From contig BLLK01000069.1 in the NCBI GenBank assembly GCA_021927905.1, positions 1,302,001-1,366,000 on the forward strand: a stretch of DNA of 64,000 bases, read 5' to 3'. Numbering within the stretch: position 1 is the first letter of the stretch; every line of letters starts with the position of its first letter. The position numbers and the translations under genes are program-made. Origin of the DNA: Chaetoceros tenuissimus (taxonomy: Eukaryota; Bacillariophyta; Thalassiosirophyceae; Chaetocerotales; Chaetocerotaceae). Below, one piece after another: positions 40,147 to 51,930 of the stretch. The notes beneath the pieces were generated by a model. The model had not been told where the DNA came from. It did not search any database and saw only the letters and a program-made list of their open reading frames with translations.

Positions 40147-41502
40147 ATGAGAGAAGCAGAAAAGCCAACAAGTGATTCTCAATATCAAGCAATTTTAACT
40201 CAGCGATCAGTTGCTCGAGCAGCACTGCATCTAGGTATTGAAACTCTACCAAGCAATACACTGACTGTACTTCAAGATGCTCTGACTCAATACATAGAAA
40301 GAGTTGGCAGAGTCATTTCGAATAATGTGGAACACTCGGGGAGATCTAGTCATCATGTCAATGTACTCGATGCTATACGGGGCGTTGAAGATTGCGCGCT
40401 CGTAGACGTGGCAACTTATCATAAACTATGCCAAACTATTATGCAAAATTCCATTGAAAAGGCGGAGGAAGAGGGAAAGGAAGCGGATGTTGAAAAGATT
40501 CAAAGTATAACACGATCTATGGGCTCGAATGGGGAATGGGAGACCTTGGCACAGTTCTTGTTTGGGGATAACTTTTTCGAAGATGCTGACAATGATGATG
40601 AGGCAGATGAAATAAGTAGTAGTGCAAGAGAAAGTGGCAAGTTTGCTGGCAAAGCTGCCAGGGAACAAGCAAGTGCCAAAGCTGCAAATGATTCTGCTCG
40701 TGGCTGGAATGCACCCTTGGACGAGTATGATTCCCTAGCTTCATTTCCTATCTACAGAGTTGGAAAGAGGGCAGTAGTTTCGCAAAATAGTGAGAGTGGT
40801 ACATCACTTTACAGATCCAATGAATATGGTTCTATTGGAAAGTCATTATCAAACACCGGAAACGGAATGGCACATTCTGTCTTCATGAATGGATACCAAG
40901 CAGCAAACAATACAAGTAAAGGAGCAAGTGATATAGACTCTAAACCATCCACAAAACGAAAAAGGGAAGACGATACACAAGAAAGTGATACGAAGCGTAG
41001 CAAAACAGAAAATGGCAGCGCTTCTACCAAGAGAAATACAAAAGAATCTGACGACAAAAAGGGCGACACAGCTAAGGATCCCAATGGAAAGAAAGTTTCC
41101 TTCACAAGTGGAGAAGGAGGCTTGTCATCAAAATCAGAGAGCTTACCGGGCTATGTACCGAAATTCTTACCACCATTTCCACCAAAGCACACATATACAA
41201 AATCATCCAAACCAGTAATTCCTGCTTTTCATACATTTGATACTCAAGATGTCAAGTCATCTTTAGTTCAACTTGGCAATTCATATTGGGGTTCTATTCC
41301 ATCTGATACTGAATATAAGACAAAGGAAACAAAGAAAAAAGAAGGCATTTCCATAAAGGTAACAACTCAACCGTTGGATCCTAGCAGAGTTGGAAATACT
41401 GCAAACAAGGGATTGAAGGAGGCTGTGAGACCGATCTCCAGAGCAAGTAATGCTCGAGTGAGCAAGATTTTAGAAGGTTCCATGGATTTGAGTTCTATTT
41501 AG
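40147..41502 (+). CDS. TAF8: TFIID subunit TAF8
   Basis: 451 residues from the first ATG at 40147. The open frame extends 141 bp upstream without an ATG, so an upstream exon with another start is possible. The N-terminus is a bromodomain-associated histone fold: QRSVARAALHLGIETL, then NTLTVLQDALTQYIERVGR and NVLDAIRGVEDCAL. The TAF8-specific motif GYVPKFLPPFPPKHTYTKS near residues 335-355 separates it from TAF3. The middle is low-complexity, basic and Ser-rich (KRKREDDTQESDTKRSK), fitting nuclear targeting. TAF8 pairs with TAF10 and helps load TAF2 into TFIID. Confidence 0.88.
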   Translation: MREAEKPTSDSQYQAILTQRSVARAALHLGIETLPSNTLTVLQDALTQYIERVGRVISNNVEHSGRSSHHVNVLDAIRGVEDCALVDVATYHKLCQTIMQNSIEKAEEEGKEADVEKIQSITRSMGSNGEWETLAQFLFGDNFFEDADNDDEADEISSSARESGKFAGKAAREQASAKAANDSARGWNAPLDEYDSLASFPIYRVGKRAVVSQNSESGTSLYRSNEYGSIGKSLSNTGNGMAHSVFMNGYQAANNTSKGASDIDSKPSTKRKREDDTQESDTKRSKTENGSASTKRNTKESDDKKGDTAKDPNGKKVSFTSGEGGLSSKSESLPGYVPKFLPPFPPKHTYTKSSKPVIPAFHTFDTQDVKSSLVQLGNSYWGSIPSDTEYKTKETKKKEGISIKVTTQPLDPSRVGNTANKGLKEAVRPISRASNARVSKILEGSMDLSSI

Positions 41503-41981
41503 TAATATTTCTGCTAAAAGTTAAACTCATAATAATATGATTAAAAGTCCGTCAACTTGCGACTATTATGTTTCGCATTGTTTTCATTATTTCTTCATAG
41601 CTCATGAAATTAACATGGGTATGCTTTACTGATTGATTGGAACAGAACTCTATTCAGACCATCGCACCATTACATTTGTGTACGACCTTAATAAACATGA
41701 AATAGAAGTGCCCGATTATCTATTCGGCTGATAAGGTACTCTAAACAGAGCTACTACTATCACCACTACATTTCGACAGGAAAAATGGCAATATAGAAAG
41801 AATCCTTTTTCCCTTTTCTTTTACTGTCCTTCTTTTTCTCTTTTGTCTCCGTACTGAAACATACGTGCAGAGGTGCCAAACCAACAAAATTTCAATTTTT
41901 CTTCACTTTTTCGCCTCGACAAGATTGGATAATACAAAAAAGCAAACAGAACACGCCTGAAGCTTAGACAAAACAAGAAAT
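41503..41981. other. Intergenic region between TAF8 and the HA-repeat gene
   Basis: 479 bp between co-oriented genes. It is rich in pyrimidine tracts close to the next start; no further feature is recognised. Confidence 0.5.
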
Positions 41982-44897
41982 ATGCACATGCATAAGATGC
42001 AAGTGATTAGAATAATAGTAGCTGTAGTAATATGTGCAGAGATCGAAGGATTCGCTCCAAGAAATCCTTTTAGTAGTCAGTCACAGCGAATTATAGAAAA
42101 TGAAATCATAGATCGACAGATATATGATCATATTCATATAGACTCAGAGCATTCTTCTAGGATAAAATATAGCTGTCTTTGGGTTGGAGGGAAGAATGAC
42201 GATTCTATAGAAGATTTATGGTCGATGGAAGACGAAGATGATGACGACGATGATGAAGATATACATTTTGATCTTAATGAAGCATTAGGTTTGTCTCTAG
42301 GCGAAGACGACGAAGAAGAGGACGACGATGAAGAAGACGAAGAAGATGAGGGCAGCACAATTGCAAATACGAGCGATATTGAAATAATAGAGAAAGAAAT
42401 AGACGAAGCAAGTATAGACAACCCAGTAGCTGTGGAGCCTCTCAAAGTGAAACCAATAACTCCCACAATTGAGAGGTCAGACAGAACAGTGGGCGTTGGA
42501 AGAAATGGATACAACATGACCACTCTACACAATGTGGAATACGAAGTCAAGCGCTACTTTCCCGAAAATGATAGAATTATGTATCAAATAAGATTGGATC
42601 TTTTGAAACAATATCATGCCAAGAAAGGCGACTGCAATGTTCCTTTTCGATATTCTTGTGATGTCAAAGATTATGATGTTGACGGATCCGAGAAAGGTAC
42701 ATACACAATATCGTTAGGAAGATGGCTTCATACAATCAGAATGAAATATGAGAATGATAAATCAAAGATACCAAAAGCTTTTCGTGAAGAACTGGATAGA
42801 TTGGGAATGAATTGGAAAGGTGTTGGCGCTGGGAATAGACCAACTCAATTTCGTAAAAGATGTAAAGAATTAAAGGCATTTGTGAAAAAGCATGGTCACG
42901 ATAGAGTTCCAACAGAAGGAGAAACGAAATCTCTTGGAATTTGGGTTGATCGATACCGTGCGCTCTACAGAAAATACCTAGATGGGGGTGATTGTGGAAA
43001 ACAACTCACTGAAGAAAGAATCAAGTTGCTACGTGATTCTGGATTTGACATAGATTCCATTGTTGACAAAAGCCAAAACGGCAAATACAGTGCACGTCAA
43101 AGTCTCTTTGACCAGGAATGGGAACGAAAGTTTTCGTTATTGAGCGAATTCAAGTCAGAGACTGGCCATTTCGACATCATCAAAAATACAGATTCTCCGC
43201 ACTTTGCAGAATTGATAAGTTTTGTTGCAGAGCAGAAATATCAGTATAATTTAGTTCGAAATGCTTATACCACTGGTACGAAAAAATTCAAGAGTACAAT
43301 GACACCCTACCGCTTCAAAACACTATCTGATTTGGGATTCAAATGGGATTCCGAAGATACTGGCTATCCAACCCCTTGGATGGATATTGCTCGCAGTAAT
43401 TTTGAGAAGGAGGAGTGGATTTCCAAGCTCAAGAATTTTCGAAATGAGTTTGGTAGATGCGAAGTCACTTTACGTGATGTATATTCAAGTGATGATATAT
43501 CATCTCTACTCTTGTTGTATACTTTCCAACAGAGACTGAGATGGGAATACAGACATCTTGGTCAGGGGTTGCATGGTATCACTAGCCCTCTACTAGATCA
43601 AAACACTGTTGCAACATTAGAAAAGATGGGGTTTTCTTGGTACAGAGACTCGTATGAAGATCCAGAAATGGCTGTTTTAGAAGAGGAATACGAGTGGTGG
43701 GAGTTTTTCCATGATCTAATGCGATACAAAAGTGTAAGTGGTGATTTTCACCTCGAGCCAGGAATTGCTTGGTATTCAGAAGAATTAGACGATTACTTGT
43801 CCGAGCAGAAAATGAAGTATTTTATGCTCACAGAAGAACAATTAAAAGCGGAAGAAGACTATGAAGACTTCATGTCTGAATGGCATTATCTTGCATTAAA
43901 TTCAGCTGCATTTGAACAAGGGGTCGGAGATGACATTTTGCCAAAAACAGCAGGAAGAAAACCAGCTGTACTTGAGTTAGAAAGGGAACTATTTGAAGAA
44001 CTTGACGAACTTCCAACGGACCTACAAGATACACCTATTCACGGACATCGCATTGACAAAGCAGAACAACTTGCTTGGCTTGTCCGATTTGCATCTCTCC
44101 GCCGATACTACGAAAAAGGTGGTACAGGAGCGCTCTCAAATATTAGTTCAGATGATGAAAGTGGCCAGCGTCTCGCTTTATGGGCAAATCATCAAAGAAA
44201 ACAGTATGCAGCATCTAAAGAAGGAAAGAAATCGACACTGACAAAACGAAGGATAGATATGTTAAATTCGATCGATTTTGATTGGAAGATTAAAAGTCCA
44301 TGGGCAAAGGATGAGTGGGAAGAGATGAAGCGGGAACTAATAAAATTTAGGGATCATTTTGGTCATTGTTTTGTACCTTGTGAATACAAAAACAAGAGAC
44401 TTGGTCAGTGGGTATTACTTCAACGACAATTATACAAACAAGCAAGGAGTAAACCCAATCATGATCTTATTCTTCCAACTTCTTTGTCCAAGGAAAGAGA
44501 AAAGGAACTGATCAGTATTGGACTTGATCTCACAATGGATAGTACAGCATTCGGAAGTATGGCGTATGAAACGGTAAGTATCTCCTGAAATTCCTCCCTT
44601 TACTTCTAGTAGAGTTCTTTCAAATTGATTCTCAATTGCTTCTTTTAGATATGGAGATGTAGAATAGAAGAACTTGCAGCTTTCAAAGAGGAACATGGAC
44701 ATTGTAATGTTGAAATAGATTATGCGAGCAAATATTACGATTTAGGACTTTGGTGTAAGGAACAAAGAATTTTATATCAACGGCACAAAGAAGGTATAGA
44801 ATCACAACTCGACCAAGCACGCATGGATGATTTAGAGCAATTAGGTTTCAACTTTGAATGGAAGTTTGACAGAAGTGGAGAGTATACATCTTACTAA
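41982..44897 (+). CDS. Plastid-targeted protein with about eight helicase-associated (HA) repeats
   Basis: Exons 41982-44573 and 44649-44897 (75 bp intron), 946 residues. The signal peptide (VIRIIVAVVICAEI) is followed by EGFAPRNP, a plastid-import-like site. A very acidic linker (runs of Asp/Glu near residues 85-120) comes next. About eight units of roughly 80-100 residues then resemble the helicase-associated domain: W..L..F....GHC.VP...., LG.WV..QR..Y, then a helix ending LGF.W. The clearest units carry FRDHFGHCFVPCEYKNKRLG, and FKEEHGHCNVEIDY in exon 2. There is no helicase motor. Such repeat arrays are common in diatoms and have no established function; nucleic-acid binding is inferred. 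Three ATGs lie within the first 24 bases. Confidence 0.82.
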
Positions 44898-44929
44898 TTA
44901 TTAATACATAATGCTGTCAATCAATATTA

Positions 44930-46850
44930 TTACTTTGAAAGAAGCCTTCTCGCAAAACTTGAAAATGATCGAATACTACTTTGGAGCCATCGAGGTGAAG
45001 CTCGTTCAAGTTGTCCTGATTTTGCAGACTCAATACAATCTTTCATAGATGCAAATCTCAATCGCCTATTAGTTAGAGCCGGTCCATAATGAGCGTATTT
45101 ACCACTATTTGTCAATATCGCTTTATATGTATTGGATGTAGAATTTTCCTTATAATTCGGAATGATGGGAGGATCTAATAGCATGCACCAGCAAGTATCA
45201 TTCACAAATTGTATCCCCCAGTTTTCAAGTATTTTTGCATGACTACTTCCTTCCTCAAGCACGTGCCTACTGAGAGTTGCCATAACTTTTACATCTTTAT
45301 GCTTTGGCCTATTATCAGATCTTATTAGTTCTGAAATGCTCTTTAATTCGCTTACACTCAAGTGAGGGTTACCCAATGCGACTAAACATTTAGAAGATCA
45401 GGGGAATGAGAGACTGTAATAGTTATTCGTTTAATGGGGGGCAATTGAAAAATGAAAACTTACCTAAATCTATCTCACAATGTCTTTGTCTATCCCTACC
45501 ACTGTCGAGAGCATTTAAAGCGGTTTCGACATGATCCATTTCTATTTCTATTCGATTTCGAAGACAGCTCTGTTTCAAAGCATTCACTGTAGCTTCATCT
45601 TTGGCTTCTGGTGTGACTTTTGCCAAATGAAATAAAGGTGCAGTTCCCGTGGTTCCAAACGCTGCACAGAATCCTTTCAAGTTATCATTCGTAACAGTGA
45701 TTTTATCAAAACCTAATATCAATGGTATTTCCCCATCTGATAGCTTTCCACAAATCCATCCCATTAATGGAAACAAAGAATCCAGATCCTCACCATCTTC
45801 AATCCCCAACTTTGGTATAATGAAATTGTCAATGAAGTTTGAAGCGTCAATGATAATGTTAGGTCTTCTATTTTCTGTAATATGCACTCCATGTAAAGGC
45901 ACATGGCCAAGAATAGCACAACATATATCAAAGTAATCCGCATATTTTTCTGTTCTGGCACCAAGTACTGAATTTGAATAAACCACAGCATTTGATTCAC
46001 CCCAAACAATTTGATCGTTCAATTGTGGCTGTTTTGGAAGGAGATAAGGAGCGCACGTAAAGGAGTCTTCACAACCTAACTTCAAGTAAGAATCCCCAAT
46101 AGCATTTGCATTATTTGCATATGTATCGTCAACCCCCAAAGCTTTCCATCTCCTGCGATCAACTGACTGAGAGTTTAACGTCGTCGGTACTGATACCTTG
46201 CCTGCCATCTCAACAAGCCTTTGAACAAAGCGAAGTCCACCTTGTCCAATATAAGTAACAGCATCGATATGTCCAGATGTAATTGGAATCAACTCTTTCG
46301 CTCCGGATATCGAGGCTACTCTCTTTATAGTTCGAAGACACATTTTGTTCACTTCACTATCTTTACATATAAGCCTTTCATCTTCCTCATCCAATTCAAT
46401 AGTATCATCCAATTTGAGCAAGTCAGAAGTCATACAGGAAAAAGATTTGTCTAAACTTTCAATATGGACCTTTTCACCTTCAAGTGAAGATACTATCAGA
46501 TCGCCATCTTCATATTGTTTCAATTTCTCAAAGTCTTGTTTTCCTATTGCACATATTGTAGGGATAAATGGACATTCATCACCAAAGAATTCTTGAGCTA
46601 TGACAGCTCCTGTACACAAAATTGCATCAGCGTCACGAAGAATGATAGATCTAGGCCCACATCCATTAAGAATAAGCTCCAGCATTACTTGTGATCCTGT
46701 ACAGCTACCTCTGCCTGTGGGTATACATAAGACTTTGTCTTTCACCGTCTCCCCGTAAAGAGGATGAGTATGGTCTATGATCGTTCCATCTCTAGGATCT
46801 ATGCCACCCCAGAAACTCAAACCAACTGTGGAATATAGTACGCTAGTCAT
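44930..46850 (-). CDS. Aconitase X (AcnX), swivel and catalytic domains in one chain
   Basis: Two exons on the minus strand: 46850-45464 and 45381-44930 (82 bp intron), 612 residues. The N-terminal 130 residues form the small swivel domain (DUF126): SFWGGIDPRDGTIID, CIPTGRGSCTGSQVMLELIL and RDADAILCTGAVIAQEFFG. The rest is the AcnX catalytic domain (DUF521): GGLRFVQRLVEMAGKVSVPT, NANAIGDSYLKLGC, WGESNAVVYSNSVLGARTE, ALGNPHLSVSEL across the splice, CWCMLLDPPIIP and LTNSGKYAHYGPALTNRRLRF. Characterised AcnX proteins dehydrate cis-3-hydroxy-L-proline (bacteria) or mevalonate 5-phosphate (archaea). Which substrate applies here is unknown. No targeting peptide is obvious. Convergent with the HA-repeat gene, 32 bp between stops. 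Confidence 0.88.
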
Positions 46851-47199
46851 CTTTTTGTAAAGAAGGTATGATGGTCTACTGTGATGTTGTTGTTGTGTGG
46901 CTCAAAAGAATTTTGCGAAGCAAAATCCATAATGAGAGTGATGATGAGTGATGTGTGATATGCGAAGATCCACGACGTCATGTCAATGTCAAGACCGACC
47001 CACGTCCGACCTTCCTGTTTGTCATTGGACTTCACTGAAACGAAATCACTGTTATGTAAATATCAATACAAATTTAGAAGATTAAGGATTAGGAGAGATT
47101 TCATCAAACACTCTATGAGGCATACCCATGGACATAAGAGATTTCGATAGCATTCGAAACCTCCTCTTTTTTCTACACGTTCAATGTCTGTATTATTTG
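46851..47199. other. Intergenic region
   Basis: 349 bp between the AcnX start and the Patched-like stop. No feature is recognised. Confidence 0.5.
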
Positions 47200-49931
47200 C
47201 TATTCAATCCCATCTTCGATAAAAACATCTTTATCATTCGAGGGATTTTTCTTTTGATTTTCTTTAGTATTGTCGAGGAATGCTAGAATCGCTGGTACGA
47301 ATACCAATCCATGTAGAAAGGAAATCATCACGAAACTGAAAAATACCACAAATATGGAGAAAAATATGTCAGATGTTGAAAATGCAAGAGGAACAGTGCT
47401 AAGGATTGTTGAAAGTCCGCCCGTAAACACTGAAGAACCCATAGTTGTAAGACACTCCTTCAAATCGACAATATGTTTATGATCTACTTCTTCAGTCTTT
47501 TCATCTTGACTTTCCTCAAACGACTTCATAACCACATGCAACACATAATCCACCATTAGACCAATTGACATAATGATCGAAATGAGGGTCACTGGATTCA
47601 ACGCAAATCCTGCAAGTACCATCACTGCAAGAACATCGGCATATATCATAAGAACGGCTGGGACTACAATAGCCACAGCGAGGAGATTTGGAACGAATAG
47701 AATTGTGATCACTGCGACAGCTGCAATTGCGGAAATTGTTGTCGAGATTAATTCTGTTGGCACAACTTCATAAAACTCCCATAAACTGTAATCGCCTCCA
47801 TATGTGAAGAATGGTGTGTACTCATAGAAATCTTCTTGCTCAATTGGTTCCGTTTCTTCTCCTTCCTCTGTCGGTAATTGGCTTACCAAGTCTCCTAGAT
47901 TCTGGAGAAATTGATTACCAATCAAACGCTGACTTTTCAAGAAGTTTACTTGATTCTTTGCATCTTTGAGCCCTAAATTATCGAGCTTGATCTTTGTCAC
48001 CGTAGCAGTAAGATTACCAATTGAATTTCTTACAAGCCTCTTACTATATAAAGTATTGTAATACTCATCTGACAGAAATAAGTCAACTTGTTCCTCAAAG
48101 GTTAAAATTGCAACCTCTGGATTAGTGGAAGTCAAAATATCGATGTAACTATCAAAGTCATTCAACCAGAAGTGATTTGGGTCGGTTGTAATTTGCGGAA
48201 GCGCAACAATACTATTCACATAATCCCGAGCAAGAGACCTAACTTCAGGTTGCGATAAGTCTACAAACCTGAAAAATGCATAGGCATTGTATGTTACAGG
48301 TTCATCGTAAAGTTCCTTGGTATTAATATATTCTTTCACATAGGAAGTCCTCGAGACCAAATCGACAAAATCAAATGCAATTGGGATTTTCGAGGCTGTG
48401 ATGGCTGAAAGCACAGATGCCGTGAAAAACAGTAAAATTATCAAAATCCTCGTTACCTTCAACTTAAGCAAAATTTCACTAAAACTTCCAAGTAACCGAA
48501 CCAAAAGTCCATCTTTGTCAGAGCTAGCATCTGCACTAACGTTTGGCGATGTAGAGAAGCAGATTAAGCAATCATAGCGACCTCCTGCTTTTCGCTTTTC
48601 GTCCAAATAGAGCAGTGAAATGAAGAATGTTACTTGGTAGACAAAGTCCACAATTACTCCAACAGCTGCATAAATATAAAATCCTGTGAGTGCAGGAACA
48701 ACACTTGTCAGACCTAACAAGAATGCTGTGGTTGTAGTCAATGTAGTTAGCACAATACTGACTCCACACTCCTCTATTGTTGTCTTAATTCTCTCTTCGA
48801 TGCCTCGTTTATGATCAGTCTGATGGAGAGTTCCCGAAATAATGTATGCGTCGTCAAGGCCTATGCCCAACAAGACGAAGGGCACGGTGATGGTCAAACT
48901 TGAAAAAGGCACTCCAACACAAAATAGAATACCACAGCCTGTCATGAGACTGAGTATTACTGTGATTACTGACCCTGCACCAAGCAAAAGTGTACTTGAT
49001 TGCACTTTATCTCTCTTGAAGAACACAGAGCAGCTAAATACACAGATAACAACAAACATAATTGGGACTAATGGAATATCTTTGTAGACAGCAGCCGCAC
49101 TTTCATCAGCCAGGGATCCCGAGGAGAAGATTTCAATATGGAATTCATTCCCTTCAGCAAGTAGCGCCTGTCTATATGCGATCAAGTTCTTGATGAAGAG
49201 TTTCTCAAATGCTTTGTCATGCGAAAAGTTTGCTGTTCCACCATCTTCAGATGGATCTAATTCTGTGGTCATGTTTGCCGTTGGATTCAGATTGAAAGTT
49301 GGGAGGCGAATGTGCAATTTCAGCGCCTGAGCTGTCGAAATCAATTCCAATCCAGATTCAGAATCGGTAATAGTTTGGAGCAAACCAAAGGCCTCTTTTA
49401 CATTCACAGGTTTCCCATTTGGAAAGAAAGGCCCAATGTTTAATGCCTTTAGTAGTTCATCATCTGTAAGAATGCTTGAAGAAAAATCCAAATAGTCATC
49501 TGCGAAATAATTTGTGATGCCAATTATCTCACATAGATCACTATTCGCATGAAGAAATACGTCAATACCATATTTAGAGGCTGCAAATCCAGATCTGTTC
49601 TCAATCCAGTCCCTAAATTCAAGCGCTTCACTAGTGGTTGGCGTTAGAAGTTTGACATTGTCAGACTCAAGAAAGAAGTTGGTATAATATCCAGCAAGGA
49701 ACGTTCCAATGCTGAAGTTGATTGATACTATACATTGTAGCTTGTAGGCCTATATGGAGCGAAAAAGACAAGAATCGTTCCTATTTGACAGTTGCAAGAT
49801 TTTATTGATGTCTCGCTTTCTTTTCTAGCAAGTATAACAAGAAATTGTGTCACCTCTGTTTGACTACTCGTATGCACATAGACAATAGAGCCAAACGCCT
49901 GTTGTTTGCAATGTTCCACCAAATTGAACAT
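47200..49931 (-). CDS. Patched/sterol-sensing-domain RND family membrane protein
   Basis: Main exon 47200-49749 plus a proposed first exon 49854-49931 (MFNLVEHCKQQAFG), giving 875 residues. The first exon and its GTGACA donor are tentative. The main exon begins in the first membrane helix (CIVSINFSIGTFLAGYYTNF). A sterol-sensing domain follows the first luminal loop: PLVPIMFVVICVFS, then the LLGIGLDDAYIISGTLH motif of RND pumps, TTLTTTTAFLLG and FYIYAAVGVIVDFVYQ. The second half repeats it, with SIIMSIGLMVDYVLHVVM (GxxxD proton-relay motif) and STVPLAFSTSDIFF. About 12 membrane helices are expected. Relatives move sterols or other lipids using ion gradients; the cargo here is unknown. Confidence 0.85.
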
Positions 49932-50169
49932 TCCAGCCTTCTCATTTTCTAATTTCGGAGGAATGACAAATATTTCTCCGAGAGAATAACAAAAAAGTAA
50001 AGAATGGAAAGAAGTGTGCACATGAATGAAATGTACTTACATAACTATCTATTTTACAATTTCCCAATGCTTCTTCTAATTAGATAGATAGATATCTTCA
50101 TTATCTCTATCATTTACGAGAAGATCTAACAAGGTCAGATTGGTTTCTTCATACCTCATCATTGATAGA

Positions 50170-51882
50170 ATGAAAATCCTCAAAGCAGCATTAATCACCT
50201 TGTCATATCTAGCTACTTCGCCTACTGCTCATGTAGCAGCGAAAGCTATGGATACATCGTGCCTTGCTGACTTGGAGCAACTACCATATGTTAGTCCAAA
50301 AATGTTCTTGAAAGGTGAAGTTATTCCTGTCATTGCGAATGATACACCATTAATGGAAGTAACTGGGTGCTGCTCCTCCACTCCCATTGGATCAATGCCT
50401 CAAATGTCTACTGAACAGTCGATTCAAGTTCTGGAGTCGGCAAAAGCTGGATGGAATAAGGGGAAAGGAGAATGGCCACGAATGACACTTTCCGAAAGAA
50501 TCGCAGCTATTGAAAAATTCATTGAAGAACTCAAGAAATCTAGAGACGAAATAATCAAAGTTCTCATGTATGAAATTGGGAAAAACTTCAAAGATGCAGA
50601 AAGTGAATTCGATAGAACTATTATTTTCATTCAGGAAACAATCAAGACTATTCAGACTCTTCCTGATTTTGACTCTGATTTCAAAACCGTTGCTTCTACC
50701 AAAGTTATGGTTCGTCGTAATGCCTTTGGGATTGTTCTCGCTCTTGGACCATACAATTATCCATTGAATGAGACTTATGCTACTATTATTCCTGCTCTCT
50801 TGATGGGCAATGTTGTAATTTTGAAGATTCCACAAGTCGGAGGCTTGGCTCATCTTTTAACCTTTGAAGCTTTTTCAAAGACTTTACCAAAAAATACAAT
50901 CCACTTCATAAGTGGAGGAGGAAGAAAAACCCTGCCTCCATTGATGGAATCAGGTGACATTGATGGACTAGCATTCATTGGTGGGACCAATGCTGCTGAT
51001 AAATTAATCAAACAGCACCCAAGTCCGCATAGACTAAAGCTGTTTCTTCAATTAGAGGCTAAAAACATGGCTATCGTAATGAAAGATATGGTGGACGAAA
51101 ATGCCATTTTCAATGACAGTCATTACTCACAAGCGAAAATGTTTGACGAGATTATTACTGGGAGCTTATCTTACAATGGCCAACGTTGTACTGCATTGAA
51201 AATTGTATTTGTTCCTAAAGGATATGGAGAATTCGTAGCTAAGGAGCTCTCAGCTAGAGTTGATAACTTAGGAAAAGGAATGCCTTGGGAAGAGCATGGA
51301 ACAAAATACTCACAGATAACACCCTTACCAAATCAGGCTAGAGTGACGTATATGAAAGAGTTATTAGACGATGCCGTATCCAAAGGTGCAGTTGTTGCGA
51401 ATGCAAATGGTGGAGAAATTTTGAGTGAAAAGTATGAAAAACCTTTTGATTCAACTACACTGATGGTCCCTGCTGTTTTGTATAATATTACTCCAGATAT
51501 GAAACTATTTAGAGAAGAGCAATTTGGTCCACTGGTACCGGTTGTGGAATATGAATCTATTGACGATGTTTTATCATATGGAATGAATGGTATTTACGGT
51601 CAACAAGTTGCAATATTTACAAATGAATCGACTACTGATACAGTATCTGTTGTCGACACATTCTCAACCATTTTTGGAAAAATCAATCTGAATTCTTCCT
51701 GCGCAAGATCGCCAGATTCGGTGCCATTTACGGCAAGAAGGTCTAGTGGTCTAGGTATCATGAGTATTGAAGACGCGTTGAAAGAATTCTCTGTACCAAC
51801 CGTATTCGCTTACAAGCACGATGGAAGCAAAGAGCTTGTTGATTCCATAAGTGAGAATTCAAGTTTCATGCAACCATTGTAG
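50170..51882 (+). CDS. NADP-type aldehyde dehydrogenase, ALDH11/GAPN-like
   Basis: 570 residues from the ATG at 50170 (the open frame before it starts with TTG). The N-terminus is hydrophobic (MKILKAALITLSYLA), so the enzyme may enter the secretory or plastid route. The ALDH fold shows ALGPYNYPLNETYATIIPAL, IGGTNAADKLI and the active-site segment YNGQRCTALK with the catalytic Cys, which is typical of non-phosphorylating GAPDH (GAPN). The general-base segment reads FLQLEAKNMAIV, lacking the GG of the usual ELGGK. EEQFGPLVPVVEY and a late ARRSSGLG loop complete it. GAPN oxidises glyceraldehyde-3-phosphate to 3-phosphoglycerate with NADP+. That assignment is likely but not certain. It shares a 238 bp divergent promoter with the Patched-like gene. 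Confidence 0.82.
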   Translation: MKILKAALITLSYLATSPTAHVAAKAMDTSCLADLEQLPYVSPKMFLKGEVIPVIANDTPLMEVTGCCSSTPIGSMPQMSTEQSIQVLESAKAGWNKGKGEWPRMTLSERIAAIEKFIEELKKSRDEIIKVLMYEIGKNFKDAESEFDRTIIFIQETIKTIQTLPDFDSDFKTVASTKVMVRRNAFGIVLALGPYNYPLNETYATIIPALLMGNVVILKIPQVGGLAHLLTFEAFSKTLPKNTIHFISGGGRKTLPPLMESGDIDGLAFIGGTNAADKLIKQHPSPHRLKLFLQLEAKNMAIVMKDMVDENAIFNDSHYSQAKMFDEIITGSLSYNGQRCTALKIVFVPKGYGEFVAKELSARVDNLGKGMPWEEHGTKYSQITPLPNQARVTYMKELLDDAVSKGAVVANANGGEILSEKYEKPFDSTTLMVPAVLYNITPDMKLFREEQFGPLVPVVEYESIDDVLSYGMNGIYGQQVAIFTNESTTDTVSVVDTFSTIFGKINLNSSCARSPDSVPFTARRSSGLGIMSIEDALKEFSVPTVFAYKHDGSKELVDSISENSSFMQPL

Positions 51883-51930
51883 TCTAGGCATAGGTATACA
51901 TTCTCATTTTACATTAGATACGATTCTACA

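Noticed and set aside
42134-42550. 138-codon minus-strand frame with a long Ser run
   Set aside because: Antisense of the acidic GAN/GAR run in the HA-repeat protein.
29590-46850. Idea of a proline-metabolism cluster (ProP-like transporter, P5CR-like, AcnX)
   Set aside because: The genes are 9-15 kb apart, on different strands, with unrelated housekeeping genes between; the substrates are also uncertain.
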